Positions 36,167 to 44,732 of a stretch of DNA of 64,000 bases are shown here, in pieces. The translations under genes were made by a program, and so were the position numbers. The stretch is from Bombiscardovia coagulans (GTDB lineage Bacteria; Actinomycetota; Actinomycetes; Actinomycetales; Bifidobacteriaceae), in assembly GCF_002259585.1 (NCBI RefSeq), contig NZ_MWWS01000007.1, positions 1 through 64,000 of the forward strand, in the 5' to 3' direction. A model generated the notes under the pieces. That model was not told where the DNA came from, did no database searches, and was given only the letters and a program-made list of their open reading frames with translations. Positions within the stretch are counted from its first letter, which is position 1, and each line of letters begins with the position of its first letter.

Positions 36167-38923
36167 TTATGCCTCCTCTACGACATCTTCTTGTTGATCG
36201 CTGTCATCGAAACTTTCATACGAATCAAAACCTGTAGTATTACTGCTCTCAAGTTCGTCCTGAGAGTAGTCATCGTCATTCTGAACACCCTCATCGCCAG
36301 TATCTGCAGCCTTTTCAGCAGCAGCGGCAATCTGTGCAAGCTTTGCCTTTACGTCAGGAGAAGAAGCTTGCGGTGGTTGAGACTCCTTCGCAGGTTTGCT
36401 GATGTGCGATCGCTTATTCGTTTTCACAAAAGGATCGCCACCCTTAACAGCATACGGATCGTCAAATTTATTAGATATCGTAGGCTCATCGTGAAGGATA
36501 AACCCACGACCACGACAGGTAGGACACTCTTCTGAGAAGGCCTCAACAAGACCTTGACCTACCCTTTTACGGGTCATCTGCACTAACCCTAGCGATGTAA
36601 CTTCCGCCACCTGATGCTTTGTTCGATCTCGAGCTAAGCATTCAACCAATCGACGTAACACCAAGTCGCGGTTAGAAGGCATGACCATATCAACAAAATC
36701 GATCATCACCATACCGCCAATGTCCCTCAAGCGCAGCTGGCGAGCAATTTCCTCAGCTGCCTCTAGGTTACAGCGGGTTACTGTCTCCTCCAGAGACTTA
36801 CCTTTACCGATGTACCGCCCTGTATTTACATCAATGGTAGTCATTGCCTCTGTGCGGTCAATGACCAGAGAACCACCAGACGGCAGGTAGACCTGACGCT
36901 CCATTCCCTTACGCAACTGACTATCAATCTGCCACTTGTCAAAAACGTCTTTGCCCTCATGCTCGCTAGGGTCCCACTTGACAAGTTTGTCTTTCAAATC
37001 AGGAGCCATAGTCTCTAAGTAGTTTTCAATATGCTCGTACACTCGGTCACCCTGCACCATGAGCTTGTTGAAATCATCGTTAAAGATATCTCTAACTACA
37101 CGAATGGCTACGTCAGGTTCTCCCTGCAACAGCTTGGAACGTTTGCCGTGCCAGAATTCTTCCCGCTTGTCTTCGATAGCTTTCCACTGCCGTTCGAGAC
37201 TCTCTAAGTCCTTTTGAATGGCCTCTTCACTGGCTCCATCCGCAGCCGTGCGGATAATGACGCCCATATCTTTAGGCGCAATCTTAGCAACAATTGACTT
37301 AAGTCTAGAACGTTCATGGTCTGACAGTTTTCGAGATACACCCGTCATACCGCCAGACGGAACTAGGACCAGGAAGCGTCCCGCTAAAGTCACTTGGGAA
37401 GTCAGACGAGCACCCTTATGCCCGATAGGATCCTTAGTCACCTGAACCAGAACCGGATCACCTGACTTGAAAGCTAGCTCAATACGGCGAGGTTGCCCCT
37501 CTAGTCGAGTAGTATCCCAGTTTACTTCACCAGCATAGAGCACACCATTTCTTGCCTGACCGATATCAACGAATGCAGCTTCCATGCTGGGGAGCACATT
37601 TTGAATGCGCCCCAGATAAATGTTGCCAAGAGAAGATGCCTCGTCAATGTCTGAGACATAATGTTCAACCAAAACGCCATCTTCTATAACAGAGATCTGG
37701 GTATGCTGCTCTTTTTCACGCACCACCATCATCCGGTCTACATTCTCACGCCGGGCTAAGAAATCCTGTTCAACCAGCTGAGTCTGTTTACTGCGCTCAC
37801 GGCGGTTATCACGCCTACGCTGCTTCTTTGCTTCCAGTCGTGTAGAACCTTCAATACCGGTAATCTCATCCACATACTGTTGACGGCGGGAGCGACGAAC
37901 CGGTTCTTCTTCACTCTCTTTAGTACCGCGACGACGACGGCGACGACGGGTGAGACCAGAGTCTTCCTCGTCTTCCTCACTCTTATGTCTACGTCTGGTA
38001 ACAGGTTTGACCTCTTCATCGTCGCCACTAGCATCAGTGGAAGATTCGGATTCTTCATCAATGAAGACAATACCGTCAGTCTGGAGGTCTTCTTCAATCT
38101 GACCAACCTCATCAGCTGCCTGCCGTTCTTCCGCATTGAGCCTGCGGGAACGACGGCGACGGGGCTCTTCTACTTGAGCAATCTCAGTTTGATCTGCTTC
38201 CTGCTCTGTAGACACAAGAGCTGTCTTAGCTGCCTTACGGGTACGACCCTTACGGCTGCCTGTTCGACGACTTCTTGTAGGCTCTTCAGTGTCTTGGCTG
38301 TCAGCAACTGTATCTACTTCGTTATCTTCCAGCGTACTTTCTTTGCGAACAGGAATAACAGGCTCTTGGAAGAGCAAAGACGTCATGGGCTTCGCTGGTG
38401 TTTTATTTACCGCAGCTTGTGCAGACCGCGATTTCAAACGACCACTTTGCTCATTAGTCTCGTTATTGTTGGTCCCGTCATTCTTGTTCTCGCTAGTTTT
38501 CCGTATACGACTACGGGTTGAATGAGATCGAGAACCAGTAACTATCTCTGCACCTGTAGCCTGCTCATTTTCAGAGGCATTCGAGTGCCTCTTCCGAGAC
38601 TTGGGCTGTTCCATTTGCTCAACTTGGATCTGAGCTTCTTCAACATCTGTCACACGCTTTCGACTTCTGCCACGGCTGCTAGAACTTTGACTGCGCTGAG
38701 AAGACGATGTACGTCTTCCTCGCTTAGGCTGAGCACTCACTGGTTCTTGTTGCTCAGACTCGACCTGAACCGGAACATCTGCACCAGCAGCTCCAGCGCC
38801 CCGCACTACCCTACGGCCACCTCGCCTGCGAGTAGGCTTTACCTTGTTGTCTTGCTGACTGACTTCATTCTTGTATTGTGAGGACTTACTTTCTACGGCA
38901 TCCTCAAGTGTTTTATTCGACAC
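36167..38923 (-). CDS. rne: Ribonuclease E/G
   Basis: Protein of 918 residues from GTG at 38923, preceded by AAGGAG; the frame is open to ATG 38980 without a ribosome binding site. The first 400 residues are extremely rich in Arg, Lys, Glu and Ser, probably disordered and RNA- or protein-binding. The catalytic core follows: S1 domain (ASSLGNIYLGRIQNVLPSMEAAFVDIG), 5' sensor, and DNase I-like site with TTIDVNTGRYIGKG and MIDFVDM carrying the catalytic aspartates. The Zn-link CPTCRGRG and a short acidic tail end the protein. Placing the scaffold at the N-terminus is typical of actinobacteria. It processes rRNA and starts mRNA decay. Confidence 0.95.
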   Translation of the reverse strand: MSNKTLEDAVESKSSQYKNEVSQQDNKVKPTRRRGGRRVVRGAGAAGADVPVQVESEQQEPVSAQPKRGRRTSSSQRSQSSSSRGRSRKRVTDVEEAQIQVEQMEQPKSRKRHSNASENEQATGAEIVTGSRSHSTRSRIRKTSENKNDGTNNNETNEQSGRLKSRSAQAAVNKTPAKPMTSLLFQEPVIPVRKESTLEDNEVDTVADSQDTEEPTRSRRTGSRKGRTRKAAKTALVSTEQEADQTEIAQVEEPRRRRSRRLNAEERQAADEVGQIEEDLQTDGIVFIDEESESSTDASGDDEEVKPVTRRRHKSEEDEEDSGLTRRRRRRRGTKESEEEPVRRSRRQQYVDEITGIEGSTRLEAKKQRRRDNRRERSKQTQLVEQDFLARRENVDRMMVVREKEQHTQISVIEDGVLVEHYVSDIDEASSLGNIYLGRIQNVLPSMEAAFVDIGQARNGVLYAGEVNWDTTRLEGQPRRIELAFKSGDPVLVQVTKDPIGHKGARLTSQVTLAGRFLVLVPSGGMTGVSRKLSDHERSRLKSIVAKIAPKDMGVIIRTAADGASEEAIQKDLESLERQWKAIEDKREEFWHGKRSKLLQGEPDVAIRVVRDIFNDDFNKLMVQGDRVYEHIENYLETMAPDLKDKLVKWDPSEHEGKDVFDKWQIDSQLRKGMERQVYLPSGGSLVIDRTEAMTTIDVNTGRYIGKGKSLEETVTRCNLEAAEEIARQLRLRDIGGMVMIDFVDMVMPSNRDLVLRRLVECLARDRTKHQVAEVTSLGLVQMTRKRVGQGLVEAFSEECPTCRGRGFILHDEPTISNKFDDPYAVKGGDPFVKTNKRSHISKPAKESQPPQASSPDVKAKLAQIAAAAEKAADTGDEGVQNDDDYSQDELESSNTTGFDSYESFDDSDQQEDVVEEA

Positions 38924-39338
38924 AATGCTCCTTGCGACCCGCTGCACCGAATCGCTATCATAGTACAGACCTGCTCTCACACTACGCTCTCACCGTAGCC
39001 GTGCTTTACACACATAGTCCAAACCTTCAAAAGTCTTCCGAGGCGGACACCGTCGCTTACATCTGCAAAAGCAAGCATGTAAGAGGATCAACGCCTACGC
39101 TATACAGGCAGCCATACAGAGCCACCACTTACATAAGTATCTCACAACTTCTTCTTACAAGCTAATTCTTCAGCAGAACACACAATGAGCCGTCGGTAAA
39201 CTGTGGCTTCTGCGCCCTGTGATTGTGCTATTTTGACTACACTCTCAAGCAACCAAGCAAATACAACTTCTTACTGTGCAACGAACATTGAATACATAGG
39301 CACCGTTGACTTCGAGCATGCAAGATACAAGACTTCAA
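38924..39338. other. Long intergenic region upstream of RNase E/G
   Basis: No gene with coding character was found in these 415 bases. On the minus strand TACTAT at 38960-38965 could be the -10 box of the RNase E/G gene, giving a leader of about 30 bases. No terminator is evident for the Maf-Nudix gene that ends at 39339. Confidence 0.45.
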
Positions 39339-40673
39339 TCAGCTTTGGGTTGGTGCCTGAGCCGGAAACGCTCGTAGGCGACTATAAAATGCTGGCCAAT
39401 CTCTTCCGAAAGCACCTAACAAGCGCTTATTTGCTACTTCATCCAAAGGCACCCAGGCTAATTCAATACTCTCATCATCGTTCATTCTTGGATGAACTGA
39501 ACGACCAGATTTTTCACGAGCAAAGACTGTGGTATATGCCCAAGGTCCATGATCCTCCACATATGTGCCTACCACGTCTATGTCTTGGGGTCTAATATTG
39601 GCTTCCTCATAGGATTCACGCAGGGCACCTTCAATAGGATTTTCACCATCAGCTATGGCGCCTCCAGGAACTCCCCATGTGCCACCTTCTGCTGACCACT
39701 CAGCCCGATGCTGTAGCAGCACTTCGCTAATACAACCTGTTGACTCATCAGAACGAGCTAATAAGACACCAGCTGCACCGTTGAGTCCCCAATGCTGGTG
39801 CCCGCAAGCGCAATTGACCCAACCATCTCCAGGCTGGTGAACATTTTCTTCAGGAGCCTGTGCTGAACCTGCGGCAAGTTCATGTAGCTGTTCATGTTCT
39901 TCGTTCACATTCCACAAATCAGCCCACCTTATACCTAATTGGCTCACCAGCTTTCTCAGTAACGGTAAGCTCAAACCCATAACCGCACTAGGCGACCCGC
40001 TTATACCTTCAATAAAGGCAGCCCCCATACCTTCTATGGTAAAAGAGCCAGCTACTTCCAGGGGCTCGCCTGTACTCACATAGGCAGCTATATCTTCAGC
40101 TGTATATGCCCCAAACGACACTTGAGCATGACTCACCGCTTCTACCTGCCGCCCTGAAGCTAGGTCGATCACACAGTGTCCTGTCCACAACGTACCGGAC
40201 TTACCACTAACAGCCATCAAGCGTTCCTGGGCTACCTCAGGATCGTGCGGCTTACCTTGAGCTTGACCATCGAACTCAAACAAAGAGTCACAACCTATGA
40301 GCACTGGTCCGTGGCTAACTGTCTCCATGCCAGCACTCGTACTGATGACAGTTTTCAGATCTTCCTGTCTACGAACACTCCCATAACCATCCTCAAGCGG
40401 ACGTGAGAGATATTGTTGACCGCTGGCTTCCTCCTCAGCCCTGCCCACAGCTTTATACACCTGCCTTACCGCAGCAGCCTTGGCTCGAGCTAAAATTGCC
40501 ACTTGCTCTTTGACCGGTAAAGCATCTGCACGCACCCCAACTTGGCGTGCGGCCTCAGACAACACTTGTGGCTCATCGACACCAGATGTTCGGACAGTAG
40601 GCCGGATGCCAGCCCGAACCAGCAAGCGCCGGCGGGAAGGTGATTGCGAAGCAAGAATTACTGGGATAGTCAT
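39339..40673 (-). CDS. Maf nucleotide pyrophosphatase fused to a Nudix hydrolase
   Basis: Protein of 444 residues from ATG at 40673. Residues about 1-260 are Maf-like: IPVILASQSPSRRRLLVRAGI is the diagnostic start, and VAGSFTIEGMGAAFIEGISGSPSAVMGLSLPLL the diagnostic end; the Maf core carries a 30-residue insert near VGRAEEEASGQQYL. After a linker, residues about 290-430 form a Nudix domain with box GGAIADGENPIEGALRESYEEAN, matching GX5EX7REUXEE. CACGHQHWG before it may bind zinc. Maf proteins cleave non-canonical nucleoside triphosphates; Nudix enzymes hydrolyse related diphosphates, so a joint nucleotide-pool cleaning role is inferred. Confidence 0.92.
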   Translation of the reverse strand: MTIPVILASQSPSRRRLLVRAGIRPTVRTSGVDEPQVLSEAARQVGVRADALPVKEQVAILARAKAAAVRQVYKAVGRAEEEASGQQYLSRPLEDGYGSVRRQEDLKTVISTSAGMETVSHGPVLIGCDSLFEFDGQAQGKPHDPEVAQERLMAVSGKSGTLWTGHCVIDLASGRQVEAVSHAQVSFGAYTAEDIAAYVSTGEPLEVAGSFTIEGMGAAFIEGISGSPSAVMGLSLPLLRKLVSQLGIRWADLWNVNEEHEQLHELAAGSAQAPEENVHQPGDGWVNCACGHQHWGLNGAAGVLLARSDESTGCISEVLLQHRAEWSAEGGTWGVPGGAIADGENPIEGALRESYEEANIRPQDIDVVGTYVEDHGPWAYTTVFAREKSGRSVHPRMNDDESIELAWVPLDEVANKRLLGAFGRDWPAFYSRLRAFPAQAPTQS

Positions 40674-40797
40674 ATTGCCATATTTCCTTCCGCTAGCGAC
40701 TTGAGCTATCTTCTGCATACCAACATACAGGTGGATTGTTCTCAGTACCTATAGATAGCTAGTACCAATAGACTTAGAAGACTGATGAGGACACAGC

Positions 40798-42594
40798 TCA
40801 CATATGATCCGGTGCGGTCACAGCCAGGATACTAAGACCATTTTCAATAACTTGCTGTACCGCATCATTGAGTTTTAACCGAGCAGCAGCACGTGCGGGC
40901 TCAGGATTTTTAGCCTGATGAGCCATTTCAAGCTCATTCTCAGCCTCACGACTCTCGAGATCAGTTAAGGGCATAGGCACCACTCGTTCTCGGTTGTACC
41001 AGCGATGGTAGGTACCCGCTAAATCTTCTAAGTAATGCGCCAGACGGTGAGGGGCTCGCTGGTCAGCAGCCAACTGTAGAGCAGATGGGTACAACGCAAG
41101 CTGAGCCAAGACCTCCCCGTCGGCTTCAGTATCCAACATGTTCAAATCTGCCTGAGATATGTCGATACCGGCAGCCGCAGCATTACGATCTACATTCTTT
41201 GAGCGCGCGTACGCGTACTGTACATAATAGACCGGATTCTCATTGGTATGGGAAGCAAGCAAATTCAAGTCAATATCTACAGACTGGTTGTAGTCGGTGC
41301 GAGCCAGAGAGTAGCGGGCAGCATCCACTCCCACGGCTTCCACCAAGTCGTCAATCGTGACGACGTTGCCTGCACGCTTAGACATACGAACAGCTTTGCC
41401 GTCCTTAACTACGTTGACCATCTGCCCAATTAAAATTTGCATATTGACCTCGGGCTGGTCTCCAAACGCTGCACACATGGCCATCATACGGCCAATATAG
41501 CCATGATGATCAGCGCCAAGCATGTAAATAGCCACATCTGCTGGGTCAACTGGACGGTGACGCTTGTTGTAGTAGTATGCAATATCAGCAGCAAAATATG
41601 CGTAGCTGCCATCAGACTTGATGATAACCCGGTCCTTATCGTCCCCGTGCTTGGTGGAAGCAAACCAAGTGGCACCATCTTTTTCGTAGAGGTCACCCTG
41701 CTCACGCAGAACCTCTAAAGCTCTCTGGACTTCACCATCCTCGTACAGGCTATTCTCATGGAACCAGACGTCGAAGTTCACACGGAAGTCCTTCATAGAC
41801 TGCTGAATCTCAGCAAACATCATGGGCACAGCACGCTTGCGGAACTCTTCACGCTGGGGCGAATCTCCCTCTCCCAACGGTTCACCGTCATGATCCTGCC
41901 CACCGTCAACGCGGGGCAGAGCGAGAATATCGACTCCATCGGCTTGCGCCTGCTCAATGACCCTTTGAGCAATCTCATCGATATATGCACCCTTGTAACC
42001 ATCTATAGGAGTCGTCTCACCATGGGCAGCAGCTACAAGAGACTTTGCAAAACGATTTATTTGTTCACCATGATCATTGAAATAATATTCACTGACTACT
42101 GTTGCTCCATTTGCTGCGAGAACACGCGCCAGAGAGTCGCCCACCGCAGCCCACCGTGTGCCACCGATGTGAATAGGACCAGTAGGATTAGCGGACACAA
42201 ACTCCAAGTTAAGTGTCTTACCTGCTAAATGTGTATTAGAACCATAGGCCTGGCCTTGCGTGAGTATAGTATCCACTACTGCTGCGGAAGCTGCTGCATT
42301 GAGTGTGATATTGATGAAGCCTGGTCCCGCTATCTCAACCGAAGCTATGCCTTGGTTGTGCTCTAGTTCATTTGCAATAGCTTGTGCCAGATCAGTGGGC
42401 TTACTACCAGCTTTCCTTGCTAACTGCATGGCAATATTCGTGGACCAGTCACCGTGGGCACGATCTTTGGGACGCATGACAGCAAGCTTGTCAGGAGAGG
42501 GAATATCACCGGCAACTAAACCACCAAGAGCAGTCTGGTCTGCTAAGTTTTGACAAACGGAACAAATTTCTTGTGCAAGTGCTTCAGGACTCAT
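40798..42594 (-). CDS. argS: Arginyl-tRNA synthetase
   Basis: Protein of 598 residues, class I. The HIGH-type motif is FVSANPTGPIHIGGTRWAAVGDSL; the second signature is VRMSKRAGNVVTIDDL, a rare ArgRS with an MSK-containing motif. The N-terminal Add1 domain and the C-terminal DALR anticodon-binding domain (about 460-598) are recognisable. It charges tRNA-Arg in the cytoplasm. No ribosome binding site; TAGACT lies 6 bases before the ATG, so a leaderless message is likely. A tRNA-Arg gene stands 200 bases upstream on the same strand. Confidence 0.97.
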   Translation of the reverse strand: MSPEALAQEICSVCQNLADQTALGGLVAGDIPSPDKLAVMRPKDRAHGDWSTNIAMQLARKAGSKPTDLAQAIANELEHNQGIASVEIAGPGFINITLNAAASAAVVDTILTQGQAYGSNTHLAGKTLNLEFVSANPTGPIHIGGTRWAAVGDSLARVLAANGATVVSEYYFNDHGEQINRFAKSLVAAAHGETTPIDGYKGAYIDEIAQRVIEQAQADGVDILALPRVDGGQDHDGEPLGEGDSPQREEFRKRAVPMMFAEIQQSMKDFRVNFDVWFHENSLYEDGEVQRALEVLREQGDLYEKDGATWFASTKHGDDKDRVIIKSDGSYAYFAADIAYYYNKRHRPVDPADVAIYMLGADHHGYIGRMMAMCAAFGDQPEVNMQILIGQMVNVVKDGKAVRMSKRAGNVVTIDDLVEAVGVDAARYSLARTDYNQSVDIDLNLLASHTNENPVYYVQYAYARSKNVDRNAAAAGIDISQADLNMLDTEADGEVLAQLALYPSALQLAADQRAPHRLAHYLEDLAGTYHRWYNRERVVPMPLTDLESREAENELEMAHQAKNPEPARAAARLKLNDAVQQVIENGLSILAVTAPDHM

Positions 42595-42600
42595 ATCTTC

Positions 42601-42606
42601 AGTCTA
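42601..42606 (-). promoter_or_regulatory. Candidate -10 element for argS (leaderless)
   Basis: TAGACT on the minus strand is followed by six bases (GAAGAT) and then the argS ATG, with no Shine-Dalgarno sequence. Confidence 0.5.
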
Positions 42607-42793
42607 CCGAAGGTACTGAACTCATGGAACTCCATTAGTGACGCGCCAGCTCATCTGGATGCAGGGATCCGTACAGCAATAAGCGTGTATGAGAATCACC
42701 AGAGACGCTTGCGTAGCTCTTGATCATGTAACTATGCGACTACCTTGTAGATATTTAAGACCATTGCGAAGGCAGCAGAAGAAAATTGCAAGC

Positions 42794-42869
42794 TGGTGGG
42801 CTCGAAGGGATTCGAACCCTCGACCTTCTGTTCCGGAGACAGACGCTCTATCCACTGAGCTACGAGCCC
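42794..42869 (-). tRNA. tRNA-Arg (anticodon CCG)
   Basis: A 76-base cloverleaf: acceptor GGGCTCG with CGAGCCC, discriminator A and encoded CCA. D arm GCTCAGTGGATAGAGC, anticodon loop CTCCGGA, T arm GAGGGTTCGAATCCCTT. Confidence 0.96.
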
Positions 42870-42995
42870 ATATTAACTGCCGAAGCTTAACGCCTCACAG
42901 GCACAAGACAGTATTCTAGTCCATCCGAAGAACAAGCGGGTAACTGTCTTCGGGCTGCCGGCGCGTCACCTACACTTCCACAGACTGTGTATAGG

Positions 42996-43001
42996 TAGAA
43001 T
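42996..43001 (+). promoter_or_regulatory. Candidate -10 element for the CYTH gene (leaderless)
   Basis: TAGAAT is followed by six bases and the ATG at 43008; no Shine-Dalgarno sequence is present. Confidence 0.5.
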
Positions 43002-43007
43002 GGCCTC

Positions 43008-43637
43008 ATGGATGAAGATAAAGACGACTTCGAGTTCGAACGCAGGTTCTTTTGCCAGACACAACCCGAAGAGGTCAATAGTGCCGACATGTCAACCCTT
43101 ATTGTTCAGGGCTACTTTGTACATGAAGATAACTATGCCCTTCGCATTCGTCTACAGGCAGAAGGTGTCAACAGGACTATGAACGCTCACACTGATGCGC
43201 TCGATGTATTACTGAAAGAACGTGACCAATACACAGCTGCTTCGATGACTGCCAAGGGCCCAGTCGTTGGTGGCACGAGGTATGAGGCCGAACGAGCTCT
43301 TGATCCTGGCATCGCTGCAGAATTAGTCGTGCGAGGAAGTTCTCTCATTGTTAAAAATCGGTATGGGATCTGGCTGGGTGAAGACTGGTGGAATATCGAC
43401 GTTTTCGGAGGATCGAACGCCCCCCTCGTTGTCGCTGAAGTGGAACGGTCTGGTCCAGTAACTGATCTTGTCATTCCAGCTTTTTGCACGACCGAAATCA
43501 CTGACGACCCTCGTTTTTCTAACGACGGCCTAGCTCAGAGCCCATACTCCACTTGGTCAGATAGCTTTGAACAAGAACTGGCAAGCAAAGGAACCCGTTT
43601 CTTAAAAGGATTCGGCAGCAATCGCAGTTTAGACTAG
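43008..43637 (+). CDS. CYTH-domain protein (triphosphate tunnel family)
   Basis: Protein of 209 residues. FEFERRFFCQTQ is a variant of the family's N-terminal ExExK signature, with R in place of K. Later elements match the tunnel-lining charges: YALRIRLQAEG, TAKGP, RYEAERAL, VKNRYGIW, WNIDVF and LVVAEVER. Family members bind and hydrolyse triphosphates (inorganic triphosphate, thiamine triphosphate) or form adenylate cyclases; the substrate cannot be told here. It converges on the thioredoxin-fold gene. Confidence 0.8.
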   Translation: MDEDKDDFEFERRFFCQTQPEEVNSADMSTLIVQGYFVHEDNYALRIRLQAEGVNRTMNAHTDALDVLLKERDQYTAASMTAKGPVVGGTRYEAERALDPGIAAELVVRGSSLIVKNRYGIWLGEDWWNIDVFGGSNAPLVVAEVERSGPVTDLVIPAFCTTEITDDPRFSNDGLAQSPYSTWSDSFEQELASKGTRFLKGFGSNRSLD

Positions 43638-43660
43638 GGACAATTGAGTTTGTCTCTCGT

Positions 43661-44623
43661 CTAATACATAACTGTCGCTAAACGCCGACGTGCTCTAGCT
43701 AAGCGGGGATCTGAAGGGTCTACCATGGCAAAATATTCTAGCAGGCGACTGTGCGCGTCAGCCATTTGATCCTTATGTGCAGCTATACAATCAATGAGAC
43801 GAGAGAATGCATCATCAACCTTGCCGCCGATCATATCAACATCTGCTGCCGCGAGCTGAGCTTGTAGGTTGTCTGGCTGATCAGCTGCTTCCTGCCTAAT
43901 GACGCGGACATCTGCATGGGCTGAACGCGCCATCAGCAAGGCCTTAGCATGTTCTCGGACCGCAAACTCGTCGTGAGGGTCTTTCTCCATGAGCGCAGCG
44001 TAGGCTTGTGCAGCACCAGCGTAATCTCCATCCTGGGCCAACAGCTGAGCTTGTTGATGTTCTGGAGATACTTCAGCTGCACTAGTTTGTCGAGCTTGCT
44101 CTTGCGTACCTGATTCATTGGATTCTTGGAAGGGAGCAGAACCTGTAATCCCTTGCTGTTGAGCCAACTGGATAATCTGAGGAATGAGCTGTTCCACAAT
44201 CTGTTGCAACTCATCGGCTGAAGGTAGTCCTTCCAAAATAGGCATGGGACGACCCGCGATGAGTGCATACAGAGCAGGAGCACCCTGAGCTTGTAAAGCC
44301 TGGGCAATTTGAGGATTAGTTGCAATGTCTACGCGCGACAGCTGCAATTTGCCGTCCTGAGCATTGACAGCGTCAGCCAGAGCCTGCGCAAGGGGGAAGA
44401 GCCTGTCATCAGTTGGTGTCCACAGCATGAGCAGGATAGGGAAAGTGGCAGATGTTTGCACCATAGCAGGGAATGAAGCCTCAGTGGTATCAATTACATA
44501 GCCGCCAGCAAGTGGAGCCCCTCCTGCCTGTCCAGGCTGAGCCTCTACCTTGTGCTTGAGCGATTCCAAATCTACAGCACCTGCCATTGAAAAGTTTGCA
44601 CGAGGCTGAGCTTGCTGTGCCAT
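43661..44623 (-). CDS. Thioredoxin-fold / TPR protein, CnoX (YbbN)-like
   Basis: Protein of 320 residues. Residues about 40-155 form a thioredoxin fold (FPAMVQTSATFPILLMLWTPTDDRLFPLAQAL, then LSRVDIATNPQIAQALQAQGAPALYALIAGRPM), but the CXXC is replaced by TPTD, so no disulfide exchange is possible. Residues about 195-320 are helical TPR-like repeats (AQLLAQDGDYAGAAQAYAALMEKDPHDEFAVREHAKALL). This is the CnoX/YbbN layout: proteins that hold unfolded substrates and pass them to chaperones. GGGAG with GGTGGT precedes the ATG. It follows a lipoprotein/membrane-protein pair, separated by an imperfect terminator. Confidence 0.85.
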   Translation of the reverse strand: MAQQAQPRANFSMAGAVDLESLKHKVEAQPGQAGGAPLAGGYVIDTTEASFPAMVQTSATFPILLMLWTPTDDRLFPLAQALADAVNAQDGKLQLSRVDIATNPQIAQALQAQGAPALYALIAGRPMPILEGLPSADELQQIVEQLIPQIIQLAQQQGITGSAPFQESNESGTQEQARQTSAAEVSPEHQQAQLLAQDGDYAGAAQAYAALMEKDPHDEFAVREHAKALLMARSAHADVRVIRQEAADQPDNLQAQLAAADVDMIGGKVDDAFSRLIDCIAAHKDQMADAHSRLLEYFAMVDPSDPRLARARRRLATVMY

Positions 44624-44677
44624 ACCACCATCTCCCTATTCTATTTCAACTGTCTCATACCAAGACATATACATATT

Positions 44678-44716
44678 AAACCTAGCTCACCTGGAGGCAG
44701 CAGGCGAGCCAGGTTT
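44678..44716 (-). terminator. Imperfect terminator after the lipoprotein gene
   Basis: AAACCTAGCTCACCTG pairs with CAGGCGAGCCAGGTTT with three mismatches; on the minus strand TTTAATATG follows. Confidence 0.5.
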
Positions 44717-44732
44717 CCCAGCAGCTGAGCCT

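Noticed and set aside
37756-38521. Long antisense frames over the RNase E/G arm
   Set aside because: They arise from the biased Arg/Glu codon composition of the arm on the real strand.
39203-39595. Plus-strand frame of 130 codons in the rne upstream region
   Set aside because: Two thirds of it is antisense to the Maf-Nudix gene; no ribosome binding site and no protein-like composition.
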